Counted from the first letter of the stretch, positions 1-9,759 are shown. The stretch is 36,490 nt of DNA from Odoribacter sp. (GCA_020024465.1 JAHHTT010000020.1:1-36490); one strand, 5' to 3'. Numbers and translations: made by a program. Notes: generated by a model not told the origin, from the letters alone.

Positions 1-55
1 GAAGATCCCAAAACAGCTCCGAAATATAACTTGACACAGTTTAGTTTACACTACC

Positions 56-1051
56 CTACTTGATGAAAAATGGATTAATCATTTGGTCTGTCCATAGCGT
101 GAAAATGTTCATATTACCATTCCCTTTTTCATATTTTATTTTGAAAATATTTCCTTGGTCGTCACTTATTTCAATAACATTTCCATGTTCATCAAGTTTG
201 TAGGTTGTCTGTCTGCCATTTGTTATCATGGTTACCTGATTGCCGTTGTATGTGAATTGACGAGAAAAGTTTTCTCCTTCAATTGCTGTTATCTGATTAC
301 CGCTGTAGGTATAATTATATCGATTATATTCTGTGAAGTTATCTCCGCCTTCGGCTTTGAACCACAGAAATGATGCTACTTTGTTTTTGTCATATAATGC
401 TTCGGTCTTGTATAATGAACGTTCGAAAATATCCTGATCTTTAGGGTTGAACTCATCATACACAATTCTATCAATGATAATGTCACTGTTTTCATTGTAC
501 TCGTAAGTGCTGGAACTTCTACTTTTGAGAATATATTTATAATCAAAATCATCTCCTACTTCTTCGCTTTTTTCATTTGGTAGATAGTTTTTGATAGTAA
601 TTTTTTTAATTCTGCCGTCCGTATAATAATAGATGTTAGCATCCCAAATGGTTTCGGCAGACTTAGGAATACTGTCCCACAAGCTATAATTCCCACTACC
701 ATGCTTCTCCTGCAGCTGTTTGTCAAGACGTTGGATAGAGTCCCTGTCTACAGAAGGTACATAATCTCTCAATACACAAAAGTCATAGCCCTGATTATGA
801 ACTAGACTTATATTGCCTACTGTATCATTTTGACTGTTGGTGCGTATGACGGAATTAAGAGACTCTTTGTCATAATTTATATAAAGTGTGAAATCTCCCC
901 AATGTGCATTCGTACCAGTAATTTCTATTGCTCTATAAGCATTTTTTTTAGGTGTATAGGTAACTGTTTCGGGAGCTTTGAAATTGCTTTCTTTTGTACA
1001 CGCAGCCAATGCGACAATAAAAATGCTAATTAATAATAAATTGTATTTCAT
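56..1051 (-). CDS. Surface or periplasmic lipoprotein of unknown function, last gene of SusCD locus
   Basis: A 331-residue protein with a lipoprotein signal peptide: a hydrophobic stretch at residues 3-14, then L-A-A-C with the lipidated cysteine at residue 18. The mature part has short repeats of tyrosine, asparagine and glycine resembling YD/RHS-type strands, such as the segment rich in DEHGN near residues 289-293. This suggests a beta-rich protein exposed on the periplasmic or outer surface. I do not recognise a named family with confidence; a DUF4595-like fold is possible. It starts 18 bases after the PKD-like lipoprotein gene on the same strand, so it is probably the last gene of the uptake operon. 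The stop codon is TAG at 56-58. Its role may be to help the SusC/SusD pair bind a ligand, but nothing in the sequence proves that. Confidence 0.7.
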   Translation of the reverse strand: MKYNLLLISIFIVALAACTKESNFKAPETVTYTPKKNAYRAIEITGTNAHWGDFTLYINYDKESLNSVIRTNSQNDTVGNISLVHNQGYDFCVLRDYVPSVDRDSIQRLDKQLQEKHGSGNYSLWDSIPKSAETIWDANIYYYTDGRIKKITIKNYLPNEKSEEVGDDFDYKYILKSRSSSTYEYNENSDIIIDRIVYDEFNPKDQDIFERSLYKTEALYDKNKVASFLWFKAEGGDNFTEYNRYNYTYSGNQITAIEGENFSRQFTYNGNQVTMITNGRQTTYKLDEHGNVIEISDDQGNIFKIKYEKGNGNMNIFTLWTDQMINPFFIK

Positions 1052-1069
1052 ATTAAAAGCTTTTAATGG

Positions 1070-2659
1070 TTATTTTTGTGTTGTTGTTGCTGTAATTTTT
1101 CCAAATCCGCGGAATAACCCATGATATTGTAAGTTAGATTCAATGCGTCCTGTGTATATGGAGATTGGTAATGTCTTGACAAATCCTTCTTTCAATGATG
1201 GACTATAGGTGGTTACAACTAACATATTGTTATTTGAGCTAGTTTCTTTCATTTCACCGCGATTGTCAGTGAATGTCATCATTCCACCTCCTAACCAAAC
1301 AGCCATAGAGGTAATTTCTTCATCAGGAGCTTCTGTTTGGGAAACGACGTAATCAACGGAAGCGGTGTTCATTGTCAAGTTGATGGTATATACTTTGTCC
1401 TTCGTGGCATAGTATATATATTCCCGGTTGTCTGTACCTGAAAAGAATAGTGCTTTGTTGATTTCAGGAAAGCTGTTCAGGTCAATGACTTTTATTGGCA
1501 TACCATTTTGCAGGTCAGAATCATCATAATAGTACATTTGTTTGGTGTCGTAGCAATATACTTTACCATTCGGATCAGGAAGCCCAGTTGCTGGATCTTT
1601 TTCCTGTAGAATGTTATGAGTAACCATATTCCCTCCGCTAAACATGGCACGGCAAGTGAATTTTTGTAATTTATTTGGATCAAAAGCGGCATCTGTTGGT
1701 AGCTTTTTGCTATTGATAACACGCAAGTATTTTGTTCCGTTGATTTCAAGAAAACGACCGTTCATTTCGTCAAAACACAATCCGTATGCCCATACAGGTT
1801 GTGTTGATAAGCTAATTCTGTAGTCTGACATATCACTTGTCAATAAATGATATGAGAATTTGTGAATTGCTTGAGTTTGGTAGTAGTGGGTGTATAATTT
1901 ACCTCCTATTACAATGGTTTCGATACATCCGGCATTGGATGAAAAACCAAGGCTTGTTACATTATAGTTTTTGGGATCAATCATAAAACTTTCTCCATTT
2001 CCATCAATGTAGGAATAATCAAACGGGTCTACGCGATCAACACTTGTTTTGGTTCCGATTGTCATATATCTACCGTATACTCCATATGTAGTAGACAATA
2101 TCGCAGTGCCGACTCCACCTATTTTTCGTTTGTTAACTAATGAGAAGATATTACGCATCGTTGTATCCTGATCTTTTTTTAGACCCGAACTGAAATTATA
2201 AGCACGAATCAGAGATATATCAGAGGTAAGATTATCTTCTGTTTCGGAGATAACCAGTCCAGATCCGAATGGAGTTTCAACTTTGACGTCGAATGTCTGT
2301 TCCTGTATAATACCGGTTGTATTGTCGATAACTTCATAAAGCAACTTGTAAGCAATAACTTGTGGTTGTAAGTCTATTCTTGCCTTTAGTGTCATTGTTG
2401 TATCTAACAAAGTAGGGGTAATATAGTTTCCGCTAATTGTCCATCGATAAGATAGATTCAAATCGTCAATACCTTCTCTATATACGAGGGGCTTTATTTC
2501 TAATGTGTCGTATGCGAATACAGAATAGCTTGTACTTGCTCCTTCTAAATCAATGTTTATTGGACTGATTAAGGTGTAATTCAAAGAAGACTTGTCTTCA
2601 TAACAAGAGAACAAGCTTGTTATGAGTGTAAAGAATAATATGATTTTATGTGTTTTCAT
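1070..2659 (-). CDS. PKD-like family lipoprotein
   Basis: A 529-residue lipoprotein with signal peptide and lipobox L-F-S-C, lipidated cysteine at residue 19. After the lipobox comes an immunoglobulin/PKD-like segment of about 100 residues, with the YRWTISG strand near residues 86-92. A longer part follows with propeller-like strands (for example GKVYCYDTKQMYYYDD near residues 364-379). This arrangement matches the PKD-like lipoproteins often found downstream of susD homologues in Bacteroidales. In other such loci they act as accessory surface binding proteins, but their ligands are mostly unknown. It lies 36 bases after the DUF4843-like gene and 18 bases before the last lipoprotein. It contains no hydrolase motif that I can see. 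Confidence 0.75.
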   Translation of the reverse strand: MKTHKIILFFTLITSLFSCYEDKSSLNYTLISPINIDLEGASTSYSVFAYDTLEIKPLVYREGIDDLNLSYRWTISGNYITPTLLDTTMTLKARIDLQPQVIAYKLLYEVIDNTTGIIQEQTFDVKVETPFGSGLVISETEDNLTSDISLIRAYNFSSGLKKDQDTTMRNIFSLVNKRKIGGVGTAILSTTYGVYGRYMTIGTKTSVDRVDPFDYSYIDGNGESFMIDPKNYNVTSLGFSSNAGCIETIVIGGKLYTHYYQTQAIHKFSYHLLTSDMSDYRISLSTQPVWAYGLCFDEMNGRFLEINGTKYLRVINSKKLPTDAAFDPNKLQKFTCRAMFSGGNMVTHNILQEKDPATGLPDPNGKVYCYDTKQMYYYDDSDLQNGMPIKVIDLNSFPEINKALFFSGTDNREYIYYATKDKVYTINLTMNTASVDYVVSQTEAPDEEITSMAVWLGGGMMTFTDNRGEMKETSSNNNMLVVTTYSPSLKEGFVKTLPISIYTGRIESNLQYHGLFRGFGKITATTTQK

Positions 2660-2695
2660 TGCTCTTTTTGTTTAAATTGTTCAACCATATCTACT

Positions 2696-3454
2696 TTAAG
2701 GCATTGTTACTGGTTTCCCCTTTTCTGGACCATCCTCGTGAATTAGTGGATTATTCGGGTGTTTCTGATTGTATTTTTCCAATTCATCCTTTACCATGGC
2801 AGCGTAGGCTTTGACTTCGTACAACGTCATGGTCCATTTTTCTGGATCTGGATTGTTTTTGTCCATACTACCGTTTGTACTCCAATAGGGGATGGATGTT
2901 AAGCCAGTTACTTTCAAAATGTAACGATACCATGAATTAGAATAGGGACCAAAATAATTCTTTAATCTGTTCCAATTGGATGGTTGTGCGATTTTGTTTG
3001 TCAATGAAATTGTAAATGTATAACCAAGTAAATCTACTCCTGGGAAATCCTTATTCGGAACAAGCCTAATTCTGATATTGTAAATCGAGTCATCAAGAGC
3101 TGTAGAATAGTTTACACGAACAGGAATGTATCCCTTGTACTCATTGGTAGGAATGTATCCTTTGATAATATCATACATGTCTGTTGTTGCTGTATGCAGA
3201 GTATCTCCTATGGCAGTTTCTGCTAGAACTTCTCGTTCGTAATTTACTGCAGAACCGGAAATCTGAAGCGGTATTTTAATCGTGTCATATCCAATTTCAA
3301 TTTTTTCAAGATTCTCTAGGAATGTATAACTTCTGGAATATTCTCCAAAATAAACAGTTGGATCTTCCTTGTACATAATAACCTCCTCTTTATCGCAAGC
3401 GCTAAACATTGTGGTGGTGATCAATATGAAAGCAATCAATATCTTATTCTTCAT
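2696..3454 (-). CDS. DUF4843-like lipoprotein
   Basis: A 252-residue lipoprotein with a hydrophobic leader and lipobox F-S-A-C, cysteine at residue 20, followed by D-K-E-E. The mature part begins with a strand containing DPTVYFG (residues 32-38). It continues as a beta-rich domain with the segment YSTALDDSIYNIRIRL, and the SWYRYILKVTG strand lies in the C-terminal half. Size, position directly after susD and these features fit the DUF4843 family, which is known almost only from Bacteroidota SusCD loci and has no established biochemical role. Only 5 bases separate it from the end of susD, so co-translation is likely. Confidence 0.75.
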   Translation of the reverse strand: MKNKILIAFILITTTMFSACDKEEVIMYKEDPTVYFGEYSRSYTFLENLEKIEIGYDTIKIPLQISGSAVNYEREVLAETAIGDTLHTATTDMYDIIKGYIPTNEYKGYIPVRVNYSTALDDSIYNIRIRLVPNKDFPGVDLLGYTFTISLTNKIAQPSNWNRLKNYFGPYSNSWYRYILKVTGLTSIPYWSTNGSMDKNNPDPEKWTMTLYEVKAYAAMVKDELEKYNQKHPNNPLIHEDGPEKGKPVTMP

Positions 3455-3459
3455 GGTAT

Positions 3460-4992
3460 TTATTTATTTGTAAGATGGATATTATTTGTCTTTTTATAAT
3501 CTTCTCGACCTCCCAATTCTACCTCTTTTTTTGGAAGTGGAATAATGAATGCTTTATCGCCTTCTGCAGTAGCATTAGGAATAATAAGGCCTAGACGTTT
3601 ATAATAATAGAACATTTGACCTTCGCCAATAAACTCTTTTTTCCACTCTTTTAGAATTTCTTGATCGATTTCATTAGACGTTAATGTCTCTGGTAGATTA
3701 TATTCTTTATTTATACCTCTTGCTAGACGAACTTCGTTTAGCATTTCAACAGCTTTTTTAGGTTGGTTCAGTCGATTGTAGCATTCAGCTGCATAGTAGA
3801 ACATTTCTGGTTTCCTAATCAATGGCATTTTGTTTTTTGAAGGAGCCTTGCTATTCGGCACTTCCTTGAATTTTAAAAACAGATAGTGCGCTTGATCGAC
3901 CTGGTCATATAATGCTAAAAATCTCTGGTCATCACCTCCTCCAGTTGTTACTTCAAATAAGTTTCGAGCTCGGTTACCTGAATGGAAAAAATAGTTATTA
4001 TTTTCGGTCACTGTTATTCCATGCTGTTCAGAAAATTGTTCGATATATGGTTTCAAAGGGGTATACATATCATGAATGTCCAAATTAAAAATATGTTCAA
4101 CAGTGAATGATAAATCACGATCTTCTAATTCTGCATTGATGACACTTCTATCCAAATCTACCCATGCAATGCGCTGGGTCTCTCCTGCGAAAAATTCAAC
4201 ATGTTTTAGTGCTTCGGAGTAATTGCCTTCCCACATATGTACGCGAGCCAATAATGCTCTCGCTGCATAGTAGTTAAATCTTCCTCTACGATTGCTGTAA
4301 AAACCATCATCATTAGGCAATTCATAATTTTCGTCCTGTTCATCAACATGATAAACATCATAATAGGCAAGTAGGCGTTCTGCTTTGTTGAGGTCTTGAT
4401 GGATATACTCCAGAACTTCACGAACTGTGGATTGCTTGGTCATTTGTTTATTGTATCGGGTGACGTATGGAATGCACAGTTTATCCCAGTTGGCAGGAGT
4501 GTTTGCTAAATCGCCCCAACCAAACATTCTGAGAAGGTCAAAGTGCAGATATGCTCTTAATCCCAATGCCTCTGCTTTAATATTTGCATAGTTTGTCGGG
4601 TGGAGGATGCCTTTTCGTTCATCTATATTTTCCAAAATAGCATTCAAGTTAGCTATAATACGGTACATTTTACTCCAGATATTGTTTATGGAAGATTCTG
4701 GACGTCCACCAGTATAGGTATATAGTTTCGCTTGTTGGTAGGGATTTGATGTATTGACAAAATCATATTGTTGGGCTAAAACATCCATAAAGGTATAAGT
4801 GAGTTCTAGTCCATACAATGAATGTTCTCCCATAAGCATGTAACAACCAATTAAAGCATCTTTGAATCCAGATTCAGTTTCGAACATTTTATCTTGTTTT
4901 ACTTCCGTTTTAGGTTGTACATCCAGCCAGTTGGAGCAGGAGGATAGGATAGAGGTAAATCCTGCTATTAGACCGATATATATTTTTTTCAT
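3460..4992 (-). CDS. RagB/SusD-family nutrient-binding outer-membrane lipoprotein
   Basis: A 510-residue SusD homologue. The lipobox L-S-S-C puts the lipidated cysteine at residue 19, followed by SNWLDV and PKTEV, the usual start of mature SusD proteins. The N-terminal half is helical and TPR-like (for example NIKAEALGLRAYLHFDLLRM near residues 138-157, and YYAARALLARVHMWEGNYSEAL near 241-262). The C-terminal part carries the family's final helical block, with EWKKEFIGEGQMFYYYKRLG near residues 452-471. SusD proteins form the lid of the SusC channel and capture the ligand at the cell surface. The gene begins 20 bases after susC. The ligand cannot be read from the sequence: no glycoside hydrolase, sulfatase or peptidase gene is nearby. 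Confidence 0.93.
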   Translation of the reverse strand: MKKIYIGLIAGFTSILSSCSNWLDVQPKTEVKQDKMFETESGFKDALIGCYMLMGEHSLYGLELTYTFMDVLAQQYDFVNTSNPYQQAKLYTYTGGRPESSINNIWSKMYRIIANLNAILENIDERKGILHPTNYANIKAEALGLRAYLHFDLLRMFGWGDLANTPANWDKLCIPYVTRYNKQMTKQSTVREVLEYIHQDLNKAERLLAYYDVYHVDEQDENYELPNDDGFYSNRRGRFNYYAARALLARVHMWEGNYSEALKHVEFFAGETQRIAWVDLDRSVINAELEDRDLSFTVEHIFNLDIHDMYTPLKPYIEQFSEQHGITVTENNNYFFHSGNRARNLFEVTTGGGDDQRFLALYDQVDQAHYLFLKFKEVPNSKAPSKNKMPLIRKPEMFYYAAECYNRLNQPKKAVEMLNEVRLARGINKEYNLPETLTSNEIDQEILKEWKKEFIGEGQMFYYYKRLGLIIPNATAEGDKAFIIPLPKKEVELGGREDYKKTNNIHLTNK

Positions 4993-5012
4993 ATGAATTG
5001 ATTTTAGTGGAG

Positions 5013-8000
5013 TTATAATGTTATGCTTAATGATGCGTTAAACTTACGAGCAAACGGATAGCTAGTTCCTCTTTCAACTTTGATAGAAGAGAATTTGTGT
5101 ACATCGTTAACAGTACATCTTAAAACAATTCTTTCAAATCCAATTTTCTTGACAAAGGCTAGACGATAAAAATCGTATGACAATTGCAATGACGAAATTG
5201 TAAGCTCGTTGTTTTTCTGAACAAATCGGGTAGTTGGATATGTTTTTGGTGAGGCTAATTCGTCGGCACTTGCAACATATACTTTACCTAATGCCTTATA
5301 TGGAGAGATGTCACCTGGATTTCTCCATCTGCCTGTAAAGATTCGACGGTCTACATTGTCATTCAAATCTGCATTTTCAACTTTTTCAACTAAGGTGCTA
5401 TTATACATTTTGGCTCCCCATCTATATGTGCACACAGCATTGATTCCTAAACCTTTATACTCAAAACTGATACCAAAGTTACCATTGATTTTTGGAAGGG
5501 CATCGCCACATACAACCTGATAGTTGCCATCATAGTCGAATGTACGGAAAGTGTTACCTTTGCTATCTGTTACCAGATAAATCTCTTTACCTGTTGCGGG
5601 ATCGATTCCTAATGATGGTACAGCCCAAATAGCATCCATTGAAACTCCGTCGTAGTATTTGTTTAGAGGTTTGTTGCTAGAGCTGGCTAATGCAGTTTGT
5701 TGCTCATTATATGATTTCATCGCTTCCGAAATTTCTTTCAGTTTATTTTTGTTATGAGACATCATTAATGAGAAACGTAGGAATGAACGTTCACTAGGAC
5801 GTTGCCAAGCTACAGCAGAAACAGAGAGATCGTAACCTTTATTTTCTACTTTACCTATATTTTCTTGAACGGTAGAAAAACCGGTTGATGGCAGTAGGTC
5901 AATCGGATTTACAGTGTTATTGGTTGTTTGGAGGTAATACTCAAAACTTAATGAATAACGATTTTTATAGTTGAAGTCCAAGCCAAAGTTGTATTCCATC
6001 TTCTGCTGCCATTTTAAGGACTCGTTTTTCATACTCTTCAATTGAGCTCCGAGCAGATTGTTGTAATGACTATTCAAGAAATATTCGTAAGAAGCAATTG
6101 CGTTATAAGCAGCAGTGCTTTGTGAACCAGTGGAACCAGCAGTTGCTCTTAGACGAAGTTGGCTGATGTTTTCATTTCCCTTTAGCCATGCTTCATTATG
6201 TAAGTTCCAGCTTGTTCCAAGGCTCCAGAATTCTCCCCAACGGCTGTCTGCACCGTATTGACTGGATGCACTTTGACGGAATGTTCCATCGAAGTTCAAG
6301 CGGTTGTCGAAAGAGTAGTTTACTGAAAGGTAGTATCCGATTTCTCTAATGGTAGATTCTGAACCTTGAGGTTTACTGTCTTTAACATATTGACGGGCAA
6401 AAATAATATCATTCATTTTATCGCTCGGGAATCCTTCGGCATTGTGTTCGTTGGTAATGTATTTTTTTTGACCTAGATTGAAACCAGCATTGGCATAAAT
6501 CATATGCCGAGGTCTGATCTCTTTGTTGTATTGTATGTCAAATTTACCATCGATATTGCTTTCTTCGCCGTTTAAGAGACGGTAAGATCCTTTACGATAT
6601 TGGTCTTTTTCTGTATAATTTCTAAATTTCAGGTGGTTGGCAGGGTAGAATGTGTCTTCGCGATTCCTCTTTTCGGTAAGTCCCAAACGACCAGTTATTT
6701 TCATCCCAGTGAAAGCATACCATTGGATTTCAAAATTGTTGGTAAAATCAACGTATTTTTTTTGTAACAAAGTGTTGAGCTGAGCATTGTATAATGGGTT
6801 TGCTTGGAATTCGATATCTTTATACCAATTATTTACCATAACACTGTTTCCAGCATCTAAGTGAGGTACAATATTTTCAGAAATATTTCCGTATTGATCG
6901 TATGGGGTGTAGTATGGATTTAATTTTGCATATTCATCAAAAGAACCATAGGGAGAGTCGTTTGCTTCATTGGATGTTATAGTGAATTGATTTCGGAACA
7001 ATAATTTTTCACGTCTGTAGGAGAGTGATAATCCTCCAGAAATTGTTGTACGATCTGAACCTTTCATAACACCTTTGATATTATTGTAGGAAAGGTCTAT
7101 GATTGCTCTTAGTTCTCGATCTCCCAATTCAACAGATACGCCATGTTTAGTACCGACACCTAAACGTACCGGTTTGGATAACCAGTCAGTATTGATGCCT
7201 GAAGTAACAGCAGCAAGTTTTTGATTGTATATTTTGGCTGCCATTCGTTGGTTGTCGTAATTTGCTTCAAGGTCATCATACATTCCGAACTTTTTTTCTA
7301 TTTCCAGTTTTTCAGCAGCATTACATAAATCGTAGGAAGTAAGGTCTGGAGCTTCTATTTCCATGCTTCCCTGATAGGTGACACGTAAATCTCCTGATGG
7401 ATTTTTCTTTAATTCGATAACGATGACACCATTGGCTGCTTTTGAACCATAAATGGCTTTGGCAGAGGCATCTTTTAGAATTGTCATGCTTTCTATACGA
7501 TCCATGTCCAAGTCCATGACTTTTTGAATAGATACTTCGAAACCGTCCAACACAAATAAAGGCGCATTGGGATCATTACCATAGGTAGCTTTTAGGTCAG
7601 TATCTTGCATATTGATAGAAGACTTACCCCTCAATACCATTTCGGGAACAGCATTCGGGTCAGAGCCTAAAGCCATGTTATCCAAAAACATAATGGATGG
7701 GTCGAGATTTTTTAATGACTGTAGTACATTGGAGTTTCCTACTCGTTTTAACTCATCATTGCTAATTGTTTTAACAGAACCGGTGAATGTGTTGGCTTTA
7801 CGTTCGAAAACACCATTTACAACAACTTGCTCCAATGCTGTTGATTCTTCTTCAAGTATAATGTTCAGTGTTGTTGCTTTGCCAATTTTGATTTCTTTTG
7901 TCTTCATTCCTACGAAGGAAATGACTAAAACAGTATTTGGATCGTTAGGAACGGATATGCTGTAATTTCCGTCTGCATTGCTGACAACTCCAAGTGTGGT

Positions 8001-8225
8001 GCCTTTTACCATGATTGTAGCCCCAGGAAATGCTTCGCCAGACTCATCTTTGATAGTTCCTTTGATTACTCTCATGTTTTTGTCTTGAGGGGTCATTGTG
8101 CGCATGTTGTTTTTCAAGGAAACATTGGCAAACGTTTCCGATGGTAAAAATAGTGGTGTCAGCAATAATTGACATGCTAAAAATACCATAGGAATTTCCC
8201 TTTTGTAAAATTGTTTTTCTTTCAT
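5013..8225 (-). CDS. SusC/RagA-family TonB-linked outer-membrane transporter
   Basis: A 1070-residue TonB-dependent transporter. The signal peptide spans about residues 1-34. A carboxypeptidase-regulatory-like (CarboxypepD_reg) domain starts at VIKGTIKDESGEAFPGA (residues 53-69) and ends before ALEQVVVNG, the SusC-type junction at about 131-139. The plug follows, with the strongly conserved DPNAPLFVLDGFEV and SMTILKDASAKAIYGSKAANGVIVI motifs. The rest is the beta-barrel, ending in an aromatic/hydrophobic strand (ASLSITL). There is no STN secretin/TonB N-terminal domain, so it lacks the usual partner domain of an anti-sigma factor, in keeping with the absence of FecR/ECF genes nearby. It imports a ligand captured by SusD across the outer membrane using TonB energy. 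It follows the cyclodeaminase gene by 70 bases with no recognisable promoter between them. Confidence 0.95.
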   Translation of the reverse strand: MKEKQFYKREIPMVFLACQLLLTPLFLPSETFANVSLKNNMRTMTPQDKNMRVIKGTIKDESGEAFPGATIMVKGTTLGVVSNADGNYSISVPNDPNTVLVISFVGMKTKEIKIGKATTLNIILEEESTALEQVVVNGVFERKANTFTGSVKTISNDELKRVGNSNVLQSLKNLDPSIMFLDNMALGSDPNAVPEMVLRGKSSINMQDTDLKATYGNDPNAPLFVLDGFEVSIQKVMDLDMDRIESMTILKDASAKAIYGSKAANGVIVIELKKNPSGDLRVTYQGSMEIEAPDLTSYDLCNAAEKLEIEKKFGMYDDLEANYDNQRMAAKIYNQKLAAVTSGINTDWLSKPVRLGVGTKHGVSVELGDRELRAIIDLSYNNIKGVMKGSDRTTISGGLSLSYRREKLLFRNQFTITSNEANDSPYGSFDEYAKLNPYYTPYDQYGNISENIVPHLDAGNSVMVNNWYKDIEFQANPLYNAQLNTLLQKKYVDFTNNFEIQWYAFTGMKITGRLGLTEKRNREDTFYPANHLKFRNYTEKDQYRKGSYRLLNGEESNIDGKFDIQYNKEIRPRHMIYANAGFNLGQKKYITNEHNAEGFPSDKMNDIIFARQYVKDSKPQGSESTIREIGYYLSVNYSFDNRLNFDGTFRQSASSQYGADSRWGEFWSLGTSWNLHNEAWLKGNENISQLRLRATAGSTGSQSTAAYNAIASYEYFLNSHYNNLLGAQLKSMKNESLKWQQKMEYNFGLDFNYKNRYSLSFEYYLQTTNNTVNPIDLLPSTGFSTVQENIGKVENKGYDLSVSAVAWQRPSERSFLRFSLMMSHNKNKLKEISEAMKSYNEQQTALASSSNKPLNKYYDGVSMDAIWAVPSLGIDPATGKEIYLVTDSKGNTFRTFDYDGNYQVVCGDALPKINGNFGISFEYKGLGINAVCTYRWGAKMYNSTLVEKVENADLNDNVDRRIFTGRWRNPGDISPYKALGKVYVASADELASPKTYPTTRFVQKNNELTISSLQLSYDFYRLAFVKKIGFERIVLRCTVNDVHKFSSIKVERGTSYPFARKFNASLSITL

Positions 8226-8295
8226 AAATTTAAATGTTTGTGTAAGTTATATTAATAGCACTGTTTTTTTGCCTTTTTATTCTATCTAATTATGC

Positions 8296-9282
8296 TTAAT
8301 TGAACAATTTGATTTTATTGCATTTTTTCTGTTTCAGTTTTTTGTAAATGGTTACACCGATGCTGATGTCCTGAAGGGCTGTTCCTGTGGAATCATAAAT
8401 CGTGATGTCTTCTGTTGAAGGTAAAGCCTTTTGGGCTGTAACGATTTCCCCCAGTTCGGCATATATGTCTTCCGGTGTGATTAATTCTTGCTTTAAAGCA
8501 TGTTGCGATTCTCCAACGCGGCACACCTGACTTTTTATGTCCGCTACAATGGTTGCGGATGCTACGAGTTCTGGTTGTAATTCCTGTTTGCCTGGACTGT
8601 CTGCTCCAACGGCTGCGATGAAGGTGCCGGGGTTTATCCACTCTTTTTTCAGATAGTAGCCACGTGCCGGGGTTGCTGTGATAATCAGGTTGCTGGAACG
8701 GGCAGTCTCTTCCAAGGAATGACAGGTTATCGGTATGTCAAATTCTTTTTGAAGCTCAGCGGCAAATGCTGAGGCCTTTTCTATGTCTCTGCCGCTGACA
8801 CGAATGTGTTCAATCTGGCGCACTTTAGAAATGGCTTTTGTCTGTATTTCTGCTTGTGAACCATAGCCAAATACTCCTAATTGTATCGATTGCTGTGGAG
8901 CCAAGTATTTGGCAGCGACGGCAGATGCTGCTCCGGTGCGAAGTTTGCTGATAGTAACAGAATCCATTACTGCCAAAGGATATCCATTCCGTGCATCACA
9001 AATGTATATAATACCTAATATGTTAGGAAGCTGGTAGTTTTGGGTGTTATGTAAAAAACCGCCATTGATTTTTACTCCATAATACTCCCCGTCCGGGTAA
9101 ATCAAGCCTCCGGTTTTCAAGTGAAATTCTCCTTGCTGAACATTGGCATGCAATAAGTCGGGAGTGTATACCTGACTTTTTGCATGACATGTATGAGTCT
9201 GTTCTATGATGGATATATAGTCGCTTAAATCTAATGCCCGTCTGATTTCGTCTTGTGTAATGATTAGTGTTTCGTTTGTCAT
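8296..9282 (-). CDS. Ornithine cyclodeaminase / mu-crystallin family NAD(P)-dependent enzyme
   Basis: A 328-residue member of the ornithine cyclodeaminase/mu-crystallin family. The family block LRTGAASAVAAKYLA is at residues 115-129, the dinucleotide-binding turn GVFGYGSQAEIQ at 136-147, and the VGADSPGKQEL block near 228-238. Basic residues K56 and K71 in the N-terminal half are positioned like the substrate-carboxylate and catalytic lysines of the family. Family members convert ornithine to proline, oxidise alanine, reduce cyclic imines, or make diaminopropionate, and the exact substrate cannot be told from sequence alone. No signal peptide is present, so it is cytoplasmic. It starts 6 bases after the MarR gene and is followed by susC, so it probably acts on the imported compound or is induced by it. 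Confidence 0.88.
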   Translation of the reverse strand: MTNETLIITQDEIRRALDLSDYISIIEQTHTCHAKSQVYTPDLLHANVQQGEFHLKTGGLIYPDGEYYGVKINGGFLHNTQNYQLPNILGIIYICDARNGYPLAVMDSVTISKLRTGAASAVAAKYLAPQQSIQLGVFGYGSQAEIQTKAISKVRQIEHIRVSGRDIEKASAFAAELQKEFDIPITCHSLEETARSSNLIITATPARGYYLKKEWINPGTFIAAVGADSPGKQELQPELVASATIVADIKSQVCRVGESQHALKQELITPEDIYAELGEIVTAQKALPSTEDITIYDSTGTALQDISIGVTIYKKLKQKKCNKIKLFN

Positions 9283-9288
9283 GTTTTT

Positions 9289-9705
9289 TTATTGTTGTTC
9301 CAAGGCTTGATTATATTTGCGAACGTTTTCGATAATGGATTCAATTTCTTCTTTTGAAAGTAAATTTAAGGCTTGACCGATAGTTTGGTTGATTGATTCT
9401 GTTGCTTCTGTTAGAAGTTTGTATCCTTCCAAAGAAAGAGATATTATCTTTTTTCTTTTATCTGTTTCATCCTGATAAATTTTTATCCACCCGTCTTGTT
9501 CCAGTTTTTTTATGTTACGACTCATGGTAGAATGGTCAACATATAGCAAAGAAGCCAATTCGCGAATAGAAAGTCCCGGATGATTATCAATATGATAAAG
9601 AATGTGACGCTGACTGAATGTCATATTAGCGCGTCTTTTGAACAATCCCAAATTCTTGATTAATTCGTAGTTCAGAGTGCGGAGTATGTCTATGTATTCT
9701 TGCAT
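9289..9705 (-). CDS. MarR-family transcriptional regulator
   Basis: A 138-residue protein with MarR architecture. N-terminal helices mediate dimerisation. A winged helix-turn-helix spans about residues 28-95, including HILYHIDNHPGLSIRELASL, the recognition segment LLYVDHSTMSRNIKKLEQDG, and the wing with DETDKRKKIISLS. C-terminal helices complete the dimer. MarR proteins are usually ligand-responsive repressors that bind palindromes at their own promoter. Here a strong promoter upstream contains a 19-base palindrome between its two boxes, so autorepression is likely. It is the first gene of the run ending with the SusCD lipoproteins, and is probably the only dedicated regulator of that locus. 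Confidence 0.93.
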   Translation of the reverse strand: MQEYIDILRTLNYELIKNLGLFKRRANMTFSQRHILYHIDNHPGLSIRELASLLYVDHSTMSRNIKKLEQDGWIKIYQDETDKRKKIISLSLEGYKLLTEATESINQTIGQALNLLSKEEIESIIENVRKYNQALEQQ

Positions 9706-9720
9706 TTGTTTATTAAAATA

Positions 9721-9750
9721 TATGTAACATACGTGTATATATCATATATA
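9721..9750. repeat. Two further palindromes in the MarR 5' leader
   Basis: TATGTAACATA (9721-9731) is a perfect palindrome around a central A, and TATATATCATATATA (9736-9750) is one around a central C. Both lie between the predicted transcription start and the MarR start codon. They share the ATGTA/TACAT or ATATA half-site style of the candidate operator and could be accessory sites. Because the region is very AT-rich, chance palindromes are also possible. Confidence 0.45.
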
Positions 9751-9759
9751 ATGACAATG

